From NCBI GenBank assembly GCA_018287875.1, contig JAGVVL010000002.1, forward strand, positions 7,192,001 through 7,256,000: 64,000 nucleotides of DNA, given 5' to 3'. Position 1 is the stretch's first letter. Each line of letters opens with the position of its first letter. The notes beneath the pieces were generated by a model. That model was not told where the DNA came from and searched no databases. It was given only the letters and a program-made list of their open reading frames with translations. Below, piece after piece: positions 14,063-25,139 of this stretch. Position numbers and translations under genes: made by a program. The DNA comes from Nigrospora sphaerica (taxonomy: Eukaryota; Ascomycota; Sordariomycetes; Amphisphaeriales; Apiosporaceae).

Positions 14063-14170
14063 GGCATATGGTTAGGTGGTTATATGCGAGCATTCCCTAC
14101 AGGGCGCATAGGCAGCGAATGAGGCATATGGTTAGGTGGTTATATGCGAGCAGCATACCCTACAGGGCTC
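14063..14170. repeat. 60-bp tandem duplication
   Basis: The motif ggcatatggttaggtggtt followed by atatgcgagca occurs at 14063 and again at 14123, a period of exactly 60. Both copies are followed by a near-identical ccctacaggg block. The copies differ by a small indel after the shared gcgagca and by substitutions between the conserved blocks, so the duplication is recent but not fresh. Confidence 0.9.
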
Positions 14171-15132
14171 GTTCATGACGGCCTGCATACTACCTTAGAT
14201 ACCTGCTCCCGTACGATACCCACCCCCTCATCCTCGGCAGGGGTGCAGTGGCCAGCCAGCCGGCCGTGTAGTTTTGTATTTGTAGCTGTACATATATACC
14301 AATACACAATTCCGTATAGTAGTACACCGTACATGCTAGGTTCTATACGCAGGCGCACGCCCTCTGCAATCCTTTCATTTACACCCAGACCTCCTCGCAG
14401 GTCCATGCAACATACAACCGGAGTCATCAGCACCGGGGTGTGTATAGTGGTACTCTCTCTTCCGGGCATGCTGATGGCGACATCAGCGGTCGTCCCGTTC
14501 AGTATCCGTTTTCCAATACGACTAGGGGTGTCCATAGGCGCGGCCAGTACAGGCTCGAGGGAAGCAAGCATCCACCACGCAATTGGGAGCTGCTGCGCAC
14601 AGTCCGCGAGATGGACAACGACGAGCGGAGAGACGTAATGGGATTGGGCACCCCTACAACTACTCAGCACTATGCGAAGCACTAAACCCCAACGAGAATA
14701 TACGTTGTATGGAGGGAGCGATAGGGAAAGCCTAAGCAGAGAGGGCCTTTTTTTTTTCTTCTGTCAAGGCCGCTGCGGGTCTTCGTGCCACCCTACCCAT
14801 CGACCATCAAATCCATTCTGTCACTGAAAGCCCGCCTAGAGACGGGGCCACACGTTCACATCGTGCGAGCAGTCCCCCCCCCCTCTTCCATCTCCGGCTC
14901 ATTCCCTGGAGATTTGCGCCATGACCTTCGAGCCAGCACGGCTTCGCAGCGGTGCAGCGCCGTTGCGAAGCGGCCGCGCCAGTCCTGCGTGTTTACGACT
15001 CCCAGCCCAGGCGCCGGCTCTTCCTGCATCGACGCCAACGCCGCAGGGCCAGGCACCAGAAGTCATGTGGCTCACGGGCTGCTGGCAGGAACCTACCTAT
15101 GCCGATGTCGCCTCTCTTTCTCTTTCCCTCGG

Positions 15133-15161
15133 TCTCTCTCTCTCTCTCGCGCGCGCGCGCA
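15133..15161. repeat. (TC)n-(GC)n compound tract
   Basis: A TC microsatellite passes directly into seven alternating CG dinucleotides, a compound microsatellite with Z-DNA potential. Confidence 0.85.
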
Positions 15162-16865
15162 CCGCATATTCCTTCCCATGCATCAGTCCCTTTTCTTCGG
15201 AGCGCCGTCGCACGAAGGGGGCGCCTCGGCGACGGGGTGGATCACACTGGACGTCTTCTGGCACACAGTCATTCGCCCTGCCTCGCTGCTGCATGTAGAT
15301 CTCGTAAGACACATGGCACCAGGTCGCCAGGGTACGCACATGGGCAGGAGCCCACTGATTAGATCCCATCACCGCCACGCGAACCCAAAACGTTGGGGGA
15401 GGCGTGCGCAGGGCGCCAGGCCCCAAATGGGGAGGGGCCTTCGTCATTCGCTGACATACCCTGTCCAGCCTGCAGTCACGTCGTGCCGAGAGAAGAGGAA
15501 AAGCCTACTCCGACTCCCGTCCCTACACACCCACATACATGCCGTACCGTTTGCATCGTCTGGCCACGCCCCTGGTTGGACCAGTGACAACCTCAACCGC
15601 CTGCTCATCCTCGCCCTGGCCCCCTGCCTATCCAACCACCCAGGCCGGCATGAGGAAGAGAGGACAGCCGGCGGACACGGGGGGGGATAAAGGGGGGAAT
15701 GAGACGTGTGTACTATATGCACGTGTGTGCATGTGCGTATGAATAGTGCCCATGTATGGCGTGTTGTGTACATCGTAGGATGGGACCAAGTGAGTGCGCG
15801 GGAGGGGGGTGGGCGAGAGGGCGCGTGAGGGATGAGTTGCGTCGGCAAACCGTCTTCGAACCGACGACGGCCCACTGCAAAGAGATGGCACAAGTACCGA
15901 GTACTGGACCAGAACGGCTAGGCAGCCTGCGCGGGCCAGGGGGGAGAAGGGGGGGGACGGGGGACGGTAGACTCTGCATGTGGTAGAGGAGCCTTGTGCC
16001 TACGCCCACGTTACGAGTAACAAGTACGCCCGCTGGCGCGCAATGTCGAGTGACATGCATTGCTCGCAGCGTTGGGGCGGGCTGGAGTGCCGGCGGGATG
16101 CGGCGAATTACATCCATCCATCGCTCCCTTTTGCCGAATATTACTAATGACAAAGAGTACGAGACCGGGCGCAGGGGAAAGAGGCGACGACGGAAGGAAG
16201 AAAAAAAATAAACCCTGAGTAACCCCACCCTGCGCGTGCGTGCCCAGCCCACATGGCCACCCGCTCTCCCTGCGCCGTCGTGTGAAAAATGAAGCCAAAC
16301 AACAAGATCCCTGTGAGGGAGGCAGGGAGTCCGGCGCTGTGCGAAGACAGCGGGCTCCGCAGGCAAAGCCCGGGAGTGGGCAGACAGGGAGCGCGGTGGA
16401 CGGAGTAGCGGCAGAAGCATCACGAGCAGTAGCAGAAGCAGCAATCTTTTTCCGTCGGCAATGGGAGGACCATGGATGGATACTATACGTAGGTGTGGCC
16501 TTGCGTACGAACCTTGTACGCAAGACGGAGGGGGGAAGCATACGATGATGGCTGGATGGGACGGAATGGATGGGAGGGGGCTATGGGATGTGCTTGGGCC
16601 AGATGGTAAAAGGTACAGAACGGCGGTAACGGTACCCGCACCCGTCGCGGGCGGTACTCCGTACGGTACCGCTCGCTCGTCCGTCCCATGCTGTGGTAGC
16701 CGTTCCATTATCCGCTGTAGCAGGGAGCCCCATACCAAGCCCATACTTAGGCCGCCGTCCCCTGCCGGGCCCCATCCATGCTGGAGTGGAGGTACCTCCT
16801 CGTACTGACATGGGGCCCAAGTACCGTCCGCCATCCACCATCCATCCCATGGGATCCCTGAAATG

Positions 16866-16905
16866 GCCCATGCCAGCCCATGCCAGCCCATGCCAGCCCA
16901 TACCA
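16866..16905. repeat. 10-bp tandem repeat
   Basis: Three perfect copies of tgccagccca (16871-16900) with partial copies on both sides. The unit resembles the reverse complement of the 10-bp repeats near 3.87 kb. Confidence 0.85.
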
Positions 16906-17163
16906 TTCCATGCCTCAATCAGCCAGGCCCTAACTACTAGCACGCCAACCAGCAATGGGCTGGGTGGGATTGCCCAGTTGCTGTACACTACTATAACTAC
17001 GTACACTAGATAGGGTACCCAGCACCAGGACCAGGGGCCAGCCGCGGCAGGGGAGAGGAGGTACCCCCCGTTGGAGCGCCAGAGCGCCATGATGGGAGGC
17101 ACCGCAATGCAGCCAGCGCAGGGCTGCTACTACCCCGTCGATGCTGGGATGGGACGTAATTTG

Positions 17164-17179
17164 TACCTAGTGCTAGGTA
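17164..17179. promoter_or_regulatory. TACCTAG palindrome upstream of the RGS gene
   Basis: A perfect 7-bp inverted repeat with a 2-base loop, TACCTAG-TG-CTAGGTA, about 400 bases before the RGS start. Similar palindromes occur in front of or between other genes here. The sequence is seen; a regulatory role is only inferred. Confidence 0.35.
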
Positions 17180-17574
17180 GGTACTCTACCTCTGTAGGCC
17201 TTGCTCAGAGGTCCCCATTCCCCCCCCCCCATCCGTTCTCAGCCTGGCCCTCCGTCCGCCGCCGCCGACGCCGCCGCCGCTGTTACTGATGCTGCTGCCG
17301 CTTGATGCCGCTCCCATGCTTAGGTACCGCCGCTGTTGCTTGCTATCGCACACGCGCCCTCTGTTGCGCCGCCCCTTCCCCCCTTCCCCCGTTCGGTCGC
17401 TCTTGCTTTTATTTAGTGCGCATTTTGAATCAAGTAGATGGATCACCTTGTTTCATTTGACCGCTTCTGCTAGGGATTGTTGCCTACCCTACGTACTATC
17501 CCCAGTCTCCATTATTGACTTGGATCCCGCCGAACGACTAATCGACTGAACATTTCTTTCCTCTCCCCCCTAAT

Positions 17575-17598
17575 ATGGTAGATGGCTGCTCGGTCTGA
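17575..17598 (+). promoter_or_regulatory. Seven-codon upstream ORF overlapping the RGS start
   Basis: An ATG at 17575, seven bases before the chosen RGS start and out of frame with it, opens a 7-codon frame that ends at TGA 17596-17598 inside the RGS coding region. If transcribed and not spliced away, it could reduce translation of the RGS protein. However, the bases just before the RGS ATG (ctaat...tag) also look like a 3' splice site, so a leader intron may remove it. Confidence 0.35.
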
Positions 17599-20129
17599 CT
17601 TGGTTGTTCAAGAACCGTCACCTGGGACAACAGCAGCACGACTGCGCCGACCATCATCGCCAGCGTCATCCTCTGCATCCTCCACTGCCGCCACCATCAC
17701 CGGCAGCACCGCAGCCCGCACCACCTCCTCCGCGCCCACTCAGACCACAAATACCACCGCCAGTCCCAGAAAACAGCCGAGGCTGCAGCTTGTCCACGAC
17801 GCCGACGACCACGACCCAGCTAGCACCGCTCCACCCTCGTCGCACAACAGCACTGGGTCCCTCGCCTCCTCCGACGGAAGCAAACTCCCAGATTCCGCCG
17901 CCATTGATCGCAGAAACAGTAGAAGAAGCAGCAGCACTAGCAGCAACAACAGCAGCGTTAGTAGCAGCAGCAGCAACCACCACCACCACCACCACAGCAG
18001 CAGCAGCAGCAGCAGCAGCAGTAGCAGCGCTATCAACAGTCCCAACGTTGGCCACAACACCGCCACCCACAGCAACAAATCCTTCCGCCAGCACCAATTG
18101 ACGCCGTCAACCGATAGCGCGATCTCGTCCTCGACGCTTTCTTCGCCCAGGTCACCGCGAGCGAGCGTAGGCTTCTTCGCTTTCGCCTCCAACCTCCTTG
18201 GTGGTTCCCACAAGAACAGCCACGCCTCCAGCTCGTCCTCACCGGGCCAGCCCACCACCACTGTTCGAGCCCGTCATTCCTCCTCTACCCTGAGCGGCTT
18301 TAGGAGGTTGTCTGTCGTCCTCGACCCGCCCACCCTCTCTTCCTCCCACGAGCAGGCCTATCAGGACAAGCTGTCGCGCTCTCCGTCCACGTCAACGGCC
18401 CCGTTGCTACACAGTCCGCAGTTGGAACCCAGACGCGCCAGCAAGACTCCCGCTGCGACCGTGGCTGATCCCATCTCCCGGCCGTACTCGTCTACGGACC
18501 CCAACCGCCCCCTGCCCATTCGTTCGCCTGCTACTGACGACAAAATGCACCAAACATCATCGAGGCTGCTCCGTATGACGGACGATGACCGGCCCTTCAC
18601 CAAAGATTTCAAGGATCTGTTCTCAACCCTGATTGTCAGTCTCCTGCCTCTGTCTGCCCACCGTGTGCGTTTGACGCGCGTGGAGCACACTTTCCTCTCC
18701 GAAGATGCCATCAACAACCTCGGCTCCCTCAAATTTTCCCAGTCCAACCGTATGCCCGATCCCAAGGACCCCTCGCGTATCGTGACGACCACGACGACCA
18801 CGACCTTTTCCATGGCCAAGGATATGGCGAGGTCGATATGCCAGCGCTTCGTCGACGCGCGATTCATCCAGTCGGCCGATGGGAAGCTGCAGCAGGTCTA
18901 CACCATGAAGGGCTCCGTCTGGCAACTTACACCAAAGGGCGTGTGCGTGCTCGATCGTTTCTGCAGCAAAAACGGCATCCAGCAACGGCAGATCGGCGAC
19001 CTGGTGGCTACGGGCGTTAGCCAATTGGTCATACTCGAGCGGGACGCGCAGTCGGATAAGATTGTCATGGACCGTGGAACCATGGAGGTCATCTTCAAGC
19101 GATTCATTGGTGCCAACGGGTTGAATATCAAGTCGAGCGTTAGTTCGGCCGACTCGGATTCGCTGAGCGACTACAAGGACGGTCTCACGGGGGTTAAGAT
19201 CGCTGGTGAGCGCAAAATCGGAGGCAAAACTTACAAAGACACTTTCACCGGCAAGGCGTGCTCCGACTGGTTGATGGACTGCTGTACTACCGTGGACCGT
19301 CGCGAATGCCACGAGATGGCGTCATTATTCGTCGAGTACGAACTCATGGAGGCCATACAGCAGGACCGTGCCTTCATGGCCTCGTCCCCCTCGGCTGCCC
19401 TCTTCCAGCCCACCAAGAATGCCATCTACCAAATAACGCCGAGAGGCAGAGACGTCGTCAACGGATCCGGAATGAGAGGCCGTTCTTCGGAGAGCGAGGG
19501 CGTTGTGGCGCAGCGTCCCGGCGTCGCCCGAGACTCCAACACGCAGCGTTTGGACAAGATTCTGAGCGACGCCGCGCTGAGGCTGTTGTTCCGCGAGAAC
19601 CTGCGGGAAACACACTGTGAGGAAAATTTGTCATTTTACCTGGATGTGGACGAGTTCGTGCGGGGTTGCCGGATCGCCATCCGGTCTGCCCAGAAGAACC
19701 CCAACGCCACCTCAATGGACGGCATTAAGGAAATTATGGCCCAGGCCTACGGCATTTACAACGCGTTCCTGGCGCCCGGCTCGCCATGCGAGCTCAACAT
19801 TGACCACCAGCTTCGCAACAACCTGGCGACGCGGATGACCAAGGCCGTCGGCCAAGACGTCGCCATGATTGACACGTTGCACGAGGTCACGGCTCTGTTC
19901 GAGGACGCCCAGAATGCCGTGTTTAAGTTGATGGCAAGCGTAAGTTGTCGCGTGTGTTCATACCCGCCTTGGCATGGTGCTAACGTTGGTCTCGCAGGAC
20001 TCGGTGCCTAAATTTCTGCGCAACACCAAGTACGAGCACGTCCTGAAGGGCTACGACTTCGACTCGATTGTCGTGGGCCCCGGCGGTCGAATGCCTGAGC
20101 GAAGCCAAAGCCGATCGAACCGCAACTAG
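17582..20129 (+). CDS. flbA: Regulator of G-protein signalling, FlbA/Sst2 type (DEP-DEP-RGS)
   Basis: This is a GTPase-accelerating protein for a heterotrimeric G-alpha subunit. In filamentous fungi, FlbA-type proteins limit vegetative growth signalling and permit conidiation. The exons are 17582-19939 and 19998-20129, with a 58-nt phase-0 intron, giving 829 residues. Residues 1-330 are low-complexity Ser/Thr/Pro sequence with a His tract followed by a poly-Ser tract (near 130-150). Residues about 335-465 form the first DEP-like region, 535-630 the second DEP domain (GKACSDWLMDCC), and about 656-805 the RGS box (LSFYLDVDEFVRG). The RGS box is completed only by exon 2 (DSVPKFLRNTKYEHVL), which confirms the splice. 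The C-terminus is short and basic (SQSRSNRN). The gene is somewhat longer than A. nidulans FlbA because of the N-terminal low-complexity region. An out-of-frame ATG lies just upstream. Confidence 0.95.
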
Positions 20130-21304
20130 GCCAGCCAAGCGCCACTTGCTCATTTTACCACCCGATGATTGGTCTTGTCTCGGCGTCCGTACAGCGTACA
20201 ATGCGCTCCCCAGGCCGCTCCGTTAAACCTCCCCACGGAGGGCTGGGTCGAGCGATTATACCCCCCACTGCGCTCATCATCTTTGTCTGCCGGCCTGCCA
20301 TCCCCGCGTTCCAGCTGCATGCATGTGGTGTTTTCATTCACGAGCGCGCTTTTGACGACCATTTCGCCCGACACTAATACAATCATTCCGACTTGCTCAT
20401 AAAGATGTTTCTTTTTTTACTTGTTTCCTGGACACGGCGTTGGAAGGATAAACCAGCATAGAAGACCTCCACGATCGGCGTTTCAAACCTGCAGATTCTA
20501 CGGTTCCGTCTCTGCCCGGTATAACGAATGCAAAAACGGGTACAGAGGGCGAGCATAGTGGGCGACGGGCCCAGCCACCCCCAAGGTGGTCTGGAGAGCG
20601 GCGTGATGGCGCGGAAGCCCCGGCGCCACGCTTGTGGAGAAGAAGGTGGGCCGGCATGCACATGGGAGTGTTGAAGCGGCCGGCGACTCTAGATATAGAG
20701 GCTGGCGGCGCGATGCGCTCAGATGGAGGCGGAATAGTGCAGGAGCCCACGGCTGGGCGTAGCGGGTTACGAGGTGACGGGCGTATGAAGCGTCCGCGAG
20801 CTACAGTGTCGGTTTTTGAGGTGCTTAAGGGGGCGGATTTGGCCTTGCGGTGCCACGGCGACGAAGTTCGCAGCAGCTGTATATATGACGTGCCGGGGCG
20901 CCGACTCCTTGATGTCAGCATCTTGACCCTGAATGAAAATTCACAAGCATTAGCACGATATGATGATCCCTGGAATTTGACGTGATGCGACCTTGAATTT
21001 CTAAGCCATAGAGGCGGCGCAGGGCGGGGAGATGATAGCCGGTGTTAGGCGGATTAGAGCATCCCAGGGGAGCCGCGTCAAAGTGTCCCTTGCCGCTCTC
21101 TGTCCCTTGCTTATATATCAGTATACTTTATTACTGTTACACTCCGGTGAGCAGTGATGGCCACAGCCTCTCCTCCCTGCCCCCTCTCCCGGGGAGATTC
21201 GAAGGTGGCCGGCCACCTTGATTCTTCAGTACGAGGTCACTAGTTCGTATTCCCTGCTACTCCGTCCCCTCGCCATTGCCTCGCGGCTTCTCGCCCCATC
21301 TAAT

Positions 21305-21368
<64 letters not shown>

Positions 21369-22894
21369 CCGTCCCTTTCGTCCTTTACCATCATACTCAG
21401 CCGAAACCACCTCCTTCCTTCCTCCCCCTGATCCCGGGAAGCCTCGCCGTGGCGCAGGACACGACCATGACCGTAGCCACGAGCAGCAGCAGCAAGCGAC
21501 ATAACGATGCCGGCGGCGGGTTTCTTCGTCGGCGGGCAAGACCCGTCCTCAGCAGCCCCGGGTCGCCGAGAAAAGGGGGCAGGGCTGGCTCCTCGTGCCC
21601 GCTACCCTGTTCTCACCCCCCTCCCCCTTCCCCCTTGTGGTCACGGGGGTTGGGGGGCCAGAGCCGGAACCTTCTCCTATCTGCCACGCAGCGACGGGGA
21701 GGCGGGGTCGGGGCCCGTGTTCCCAGCCATTTGCCCCCCTCCCCCTTTTTTCGGATTCCTCTCATGGCCTCTCGCTGACTCGGTACCAAAATCTCCCAAG
21801 TGACCCGACTTCTCTTGCGCGGTGACCACGGTACTTTCTTCTGTACTTTCACTCCAGGGCCCACTTCCCCCCTCATCCTTGACGTCGTTCCTATCTCGGG
21901 CGCGAGGGGGATCGAACGTGAGATGGCACTTCCAACCGCCAGAAACACCCCCACCCCCCAGACCCCACCATCTTGGTGAGAGAGACCGAACCGACTGAGA
22001 GAGGAAACCCCTACCCCCCTGCGGACAAATGCCGATGATGACGTCGACGTTGTGACCCGTGACGGCCACGCGGCCGTCGGCGGTGGTGGTCCGGGAGGGG
22101 GCGGGGGCACCGCCTACCGGCAGCGGCAGGGGCGGGGGGCCGTCTGGGCCTCGCGGCCGCCCTCGGTGCTGCCGTGCTCGTGTGGGCCTTCTGGCGCCCT
22201 CGCCCTCGTCGTCGCAGGGAGGCTGACGCCCCGGAGGGGGAGGAGTGGGCCCGTGGCGAGAAAGAAAAGATACATTCAGGTACAGAACCCCCGGGGGTGG
22301 ATGTGATGGGACACAAGTTGTGATGATGATGACGATGATGGTGAAGCCGTGTGACAACCCTTTGGTCCCACGGGCTCACGAGAACACGCGCGGAAGAAGG
22401 TGGGGGACAGTCGGGCCGGGGCCCGCTGCGATGAGGGACCCGGAGAGCCCGATGCTGTCCTGGGATCGGGCTGATTTTCCGGAGTTTATTAGTGGGATTA
22501 TTCTGCTTCTGTTCTTCGTGCTTGTAAAAATCAGTGTAAGGCTCGCTCGATGCGCCCAAGATGCAGGGTCCTGCCTGATCGGGCTGGTTTCGACCCTTGT
22601 CCTCGCCGTTGCTGTCATTTCACCGTGACTTTGGCCTCCCCCTTTTCCTTTCCTGGCCCGGACCCAGCGCAACTCTCAATTATGACATGGGCCCCCCCGA
22701 GAGCTCCACCCCCTTTGTCTGCTCCTCCGAGGCCATTTTTGGTGGGAGACTTGGAGAATATGTCGCTCAGGGCCATCGCAGACCCTGCCACTGGATCATC
22801 TGGGCCCCATGATGCCTTCCTTGATTTTGACGAAGGTGCACAAGTGCGAGTGGGCGCCCGCGAAATACAATGTGGGCTCGGCGCCCCCCTGCCT
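20130..22894. other. 2.8-kb gap between convergent genes
   Basis: No gene is firmly supported between the RGS stop and the DUF7053 stop. A TATATA-like stretch (about 21111), a (TC)28 tract (21309-21364) and a good ATG (21467) could be the promoter and leader of a small spliced plus-strand gene. A 22063-22323 frame encodes a hydrophobic stretch followed by a basic run. I could not assemble consistent splice sites, so I do not call a gene; see findings. Confidence 0.5.
21309..21364. repeat. (TC)28 microsatellite
   Basis: Twenty-eight TC units. Pyrimidine tracts are common in filamentous-fungal promoters and leaders, and this one lies about 100 bases before a possible start codon at 21467. Confidence 0.9.
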
Positions 22895-23899
22895 CTACGG
22901 TAATTCGACAGCTTGCGGACGGTTCTGCTGCCCCGGCCGTGGCGCGAATGGGTCGTAGCTCCCGGCGCGCCTGGTTCGGGCCCTGCCATTCTGCGTGCCA
23001 TAGCCGTTGAACTGGTCGATGGGCGGTATCTGGGGCGGCGCCGACGTGTTGGCGGTACCCGCGTTCTCTGCGTCCGAGCTGGGGAAGGGCCACTGGCCGG
23101 CGGCAGCAGACGATTCCCAACTGTTCTGGTAGGCGTGCCCGAAGAGGCCCGACGCGCGGCTAGGAGTCAGGGGCTCGGGCGCCAGGATGGTGGGACTCAG
23201 GTCGGTCTCGCTCGCCGCTGCGCGGTGGCCGTAGACGGGCGCAAGGTTGGGATATCGGCGGCGCGCCATCGACGGGTCGCGGCGGTGCGCGCCGTGGGCC
23301 GGGTAGGCCGGCACGCCGTGGCCGGACTCGCTCGCGGCGCCGTCGTCCGGAGCGCCGGCCGGCCAGCCAGCGGGAGGCATGCCCGGGCCGGGGTGGGCGC
23401 GCGCCGTCATGTTCTCGACGACCTTGGTATGGGCTTTCGAAAGCGTCTTGCGCACAAAGGAGGCCATGAGGAAGTTGCAGCGCAGATCTACGTCCTCGCG
23501 GATGTACAGCCCCTGGCGGGGGGCGCCGAGGCCCAACTCCATGGGTTCCAGGGGCTCGCCGGGCAGCGTGCCGCCGACTGTCCAGCGCTCGCGGATGTCG
23601 GTGCCCATGGGCGCGTAGACGTGCGTCTGCAGCCCGTTGGCCAGGTCGAAGAAGGCGGCCGCGTAGGTGAGCTCGCCCTTGACCCCCGGCATGTAGGTGA
23701 TCTTGTCCGTCATGCTCCACCACCGGCACCGCCGCTCGTCCTCGGGCGCGTGCGCAGGCGCGTCAATGGCATGCCGCTCGATGACTAGCGGGTTGAGGTC
23801 GATCATGCCCTGGTGATCGTGGAGGAAGTCCAGGGCCAGCTCGCGCGTGATGCCGGCCGGCAGCGGCGTGATGGTGGTGAAGGTGGTGCGCTTCGACAT
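22895..23899 (-). CDS. DUF7053-type conserved fungal protein
   Basis: This is a single-exon protein of 334 residues of unknown function, found widely in filamentous ascomycetes. The first ~170 residues match the conserved fungal DUF7053 pattern: an N-terminal MSKRTTFTTITPLPAGIT, then a central part with WWSMTDKITYMPG and a late FVRKTLSKAHTKVVENM segment. The fold resembles ligand-binding or coenzyme-Q-binding-like domains, but that is inference. The rest is Pro/Ala/Gly-rich, probably disordered, and ends in AVELP. I chose the internal ATG at 23899 because family members begin right at this conserved block. An in-frame extension upstream by 36 codons exists but is low-complexity. The gene is convergent with the RGS gene and in tandem with orc4. 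Confidence 0.85.
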   Translation of the reverse strand: MSKRTTFTTITPLPAGITRELALDFLHDHQGMIDLNPLVIERHAIDAPAHAPEDERRCRWWSMTDKITYMPGVKGELTYAAAFFDLANGLQTHVYAPMGTDIRERWTVGGTLPGEPLEPMELGLGAPRQGLYIREDVDLRCNFLMASFVRKTLSKAHTKVVENMTARAHPGPGMPPAGWPAGAPDDGAASESGHGVPAYPAHGAHRRDPSMARRRYPNLAPVYGHRAAASETDLSPTILAPEPLTPSRASGLFGHAYQNSWESSAAAGQWPFPSSDAENAGTANTSAPPQIPPIDQFNGYGTQNGRARTRRAGSYDPFAPRPGQQNRPQAVELP

Positions 23900-25139
23900 G
23901 TTTGCTGTGCGTCGGGAGGTGAGGGGGGCGACCTCGTCTCGCCACGTTCCCGGTCGCCCGTCGCCAGTCGCCGGGGTCTCCCCGAGAACCTGGACGGCGG
24001 CAGCCAAAATTGCTCTCGAGAGGGGATCTTGACGTCGTATGTACGGAGCGCGAGTCGACGCCTACGGCTCCAACACGTCGGCGACACAGCGGCCGAATGT
24101 GGATCGCACCAGCCACGAGTCGGGGGGGGGGTAGACAGCCGGTACGATTCAGCCCGGCGGCGAAAACATCCAAGCCCGAGTATTCAAGGCACGAACGCGG
24201 TTCTTACGCGGTCGTACAAACATGCAAGTACTTAAAGAAACCTCTCTCTAGCTTGTGGCCCGTGGGATGTGCTGCTGGCTTTGGCGGCGCCGGTCCAACC
24301 CTTATGACGTGAGACGGTCGGTATTCGGAATGGTAAGGTAAGCCACCAACGGGCCCGTCTTGGCGCCTTATGCGAAGGCGCTGGCCATGGCAGGGAACAG
24401 GCGCGGTGAAGGTGATGCTAAGCGGCGGGCGGACGGCGTGGCGCCGGGCCGGAGAGGAGGGGGGAAAGAAGAAAGGAAGCAAGGGAAAGACAATGTGCCC
24501 ATCGGCCTGGCGGTAAGGGTTGGGAATCCTTCGGACTTTACTGCAGGGCCTTCATTGCATGATTAAGAGCCCCAGCCGCTGTTCCTTTCCCACACGCCCC
24601 GCGCCGGCAGCTCGCAACTGGGTTCGGAATGCGGAAATCCTGAAACCGGCATGTCCACCGGAGCGTTGATGTGCCCGTAATCCCGGTTGCACATCGTCAG
24701 AGGGGGACGAAACGTAGTATTCGAGATGGAAACAACTTGTTCGGTCGAGCGGGTCACGTCCCCTAAATTTAATCCCCTTCACCACTCAATCCGTCTCGAG
24801 CCCTTCGGCCAGAGGTCCGTCCCCATGGAAGGCGAGCGGTTGGAATGGAATAAGAACCAACCACGACTGGGCTAACTTCCGTTTCTAATTCCGTCGGGTT
24901 CCAGCGCCCTACCGATCATCCCATCTCACCTCGATGCATGCGATGCATCCAATGACCCGGACGCCCTCATGAGCCCCGGGATACCCTAAGAACACACTGT
25001 ATAAAAACGTCGGCGGTTCGATGCAGCCTACGCCTTGACATTGGCAAGTGCTCAAGTTGCTGCGCCTCCAAGTATTTAGGTATTTATACATGCACGTTGC
25101 CTACTCCCCATCAAGCCGTAGCTATGTACGTACATGTAC
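23900..25139. other. Intergenic region between the DUF7053 gene and orc4
   Basis: About 1.2 kb with no supported gene. It should contain the promoter of the DUF7053 gene and the 3' end of the orc4 transcript. A TATAAA-like sequence lies near 24999 but does not point to a gene I recognise. Confidence 0.6.

Larger units (their letters stand above)
12151..17581. other. Gene-free stretch up to the RGS gene
   Basis: No gene is supported. It contains a 28-base A run, a (CAGG)n array, a 60-bp tandem duplication, a TC-to-CG tract (15133-15161) and 10-bp repeats near 16.87 kb. The last ~500 bases are the presumed promoter and leader of the RGS gene and include a 7-bp inverted repeat (17164-17179). 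A 397-codon minus-strand frame (15713-16906) is open but has no recognisable domain and runs through simple repeats; see findings. Confidence 0.55.

Noticed and set aside
14144..14682. Open frames on both strands (164 and 169 codons)
   Set aside because: Both strands are open over the same bases and neither has a recognisable motif, so there is no ground to prefer one.
15840..15870. tRNA B-box-like sequence (reverse strand GGTTCGAA)
   Set aside because: The flanking bases do not form a 5-bp T stem with a 7-base loop and no A box lies at the right distance.
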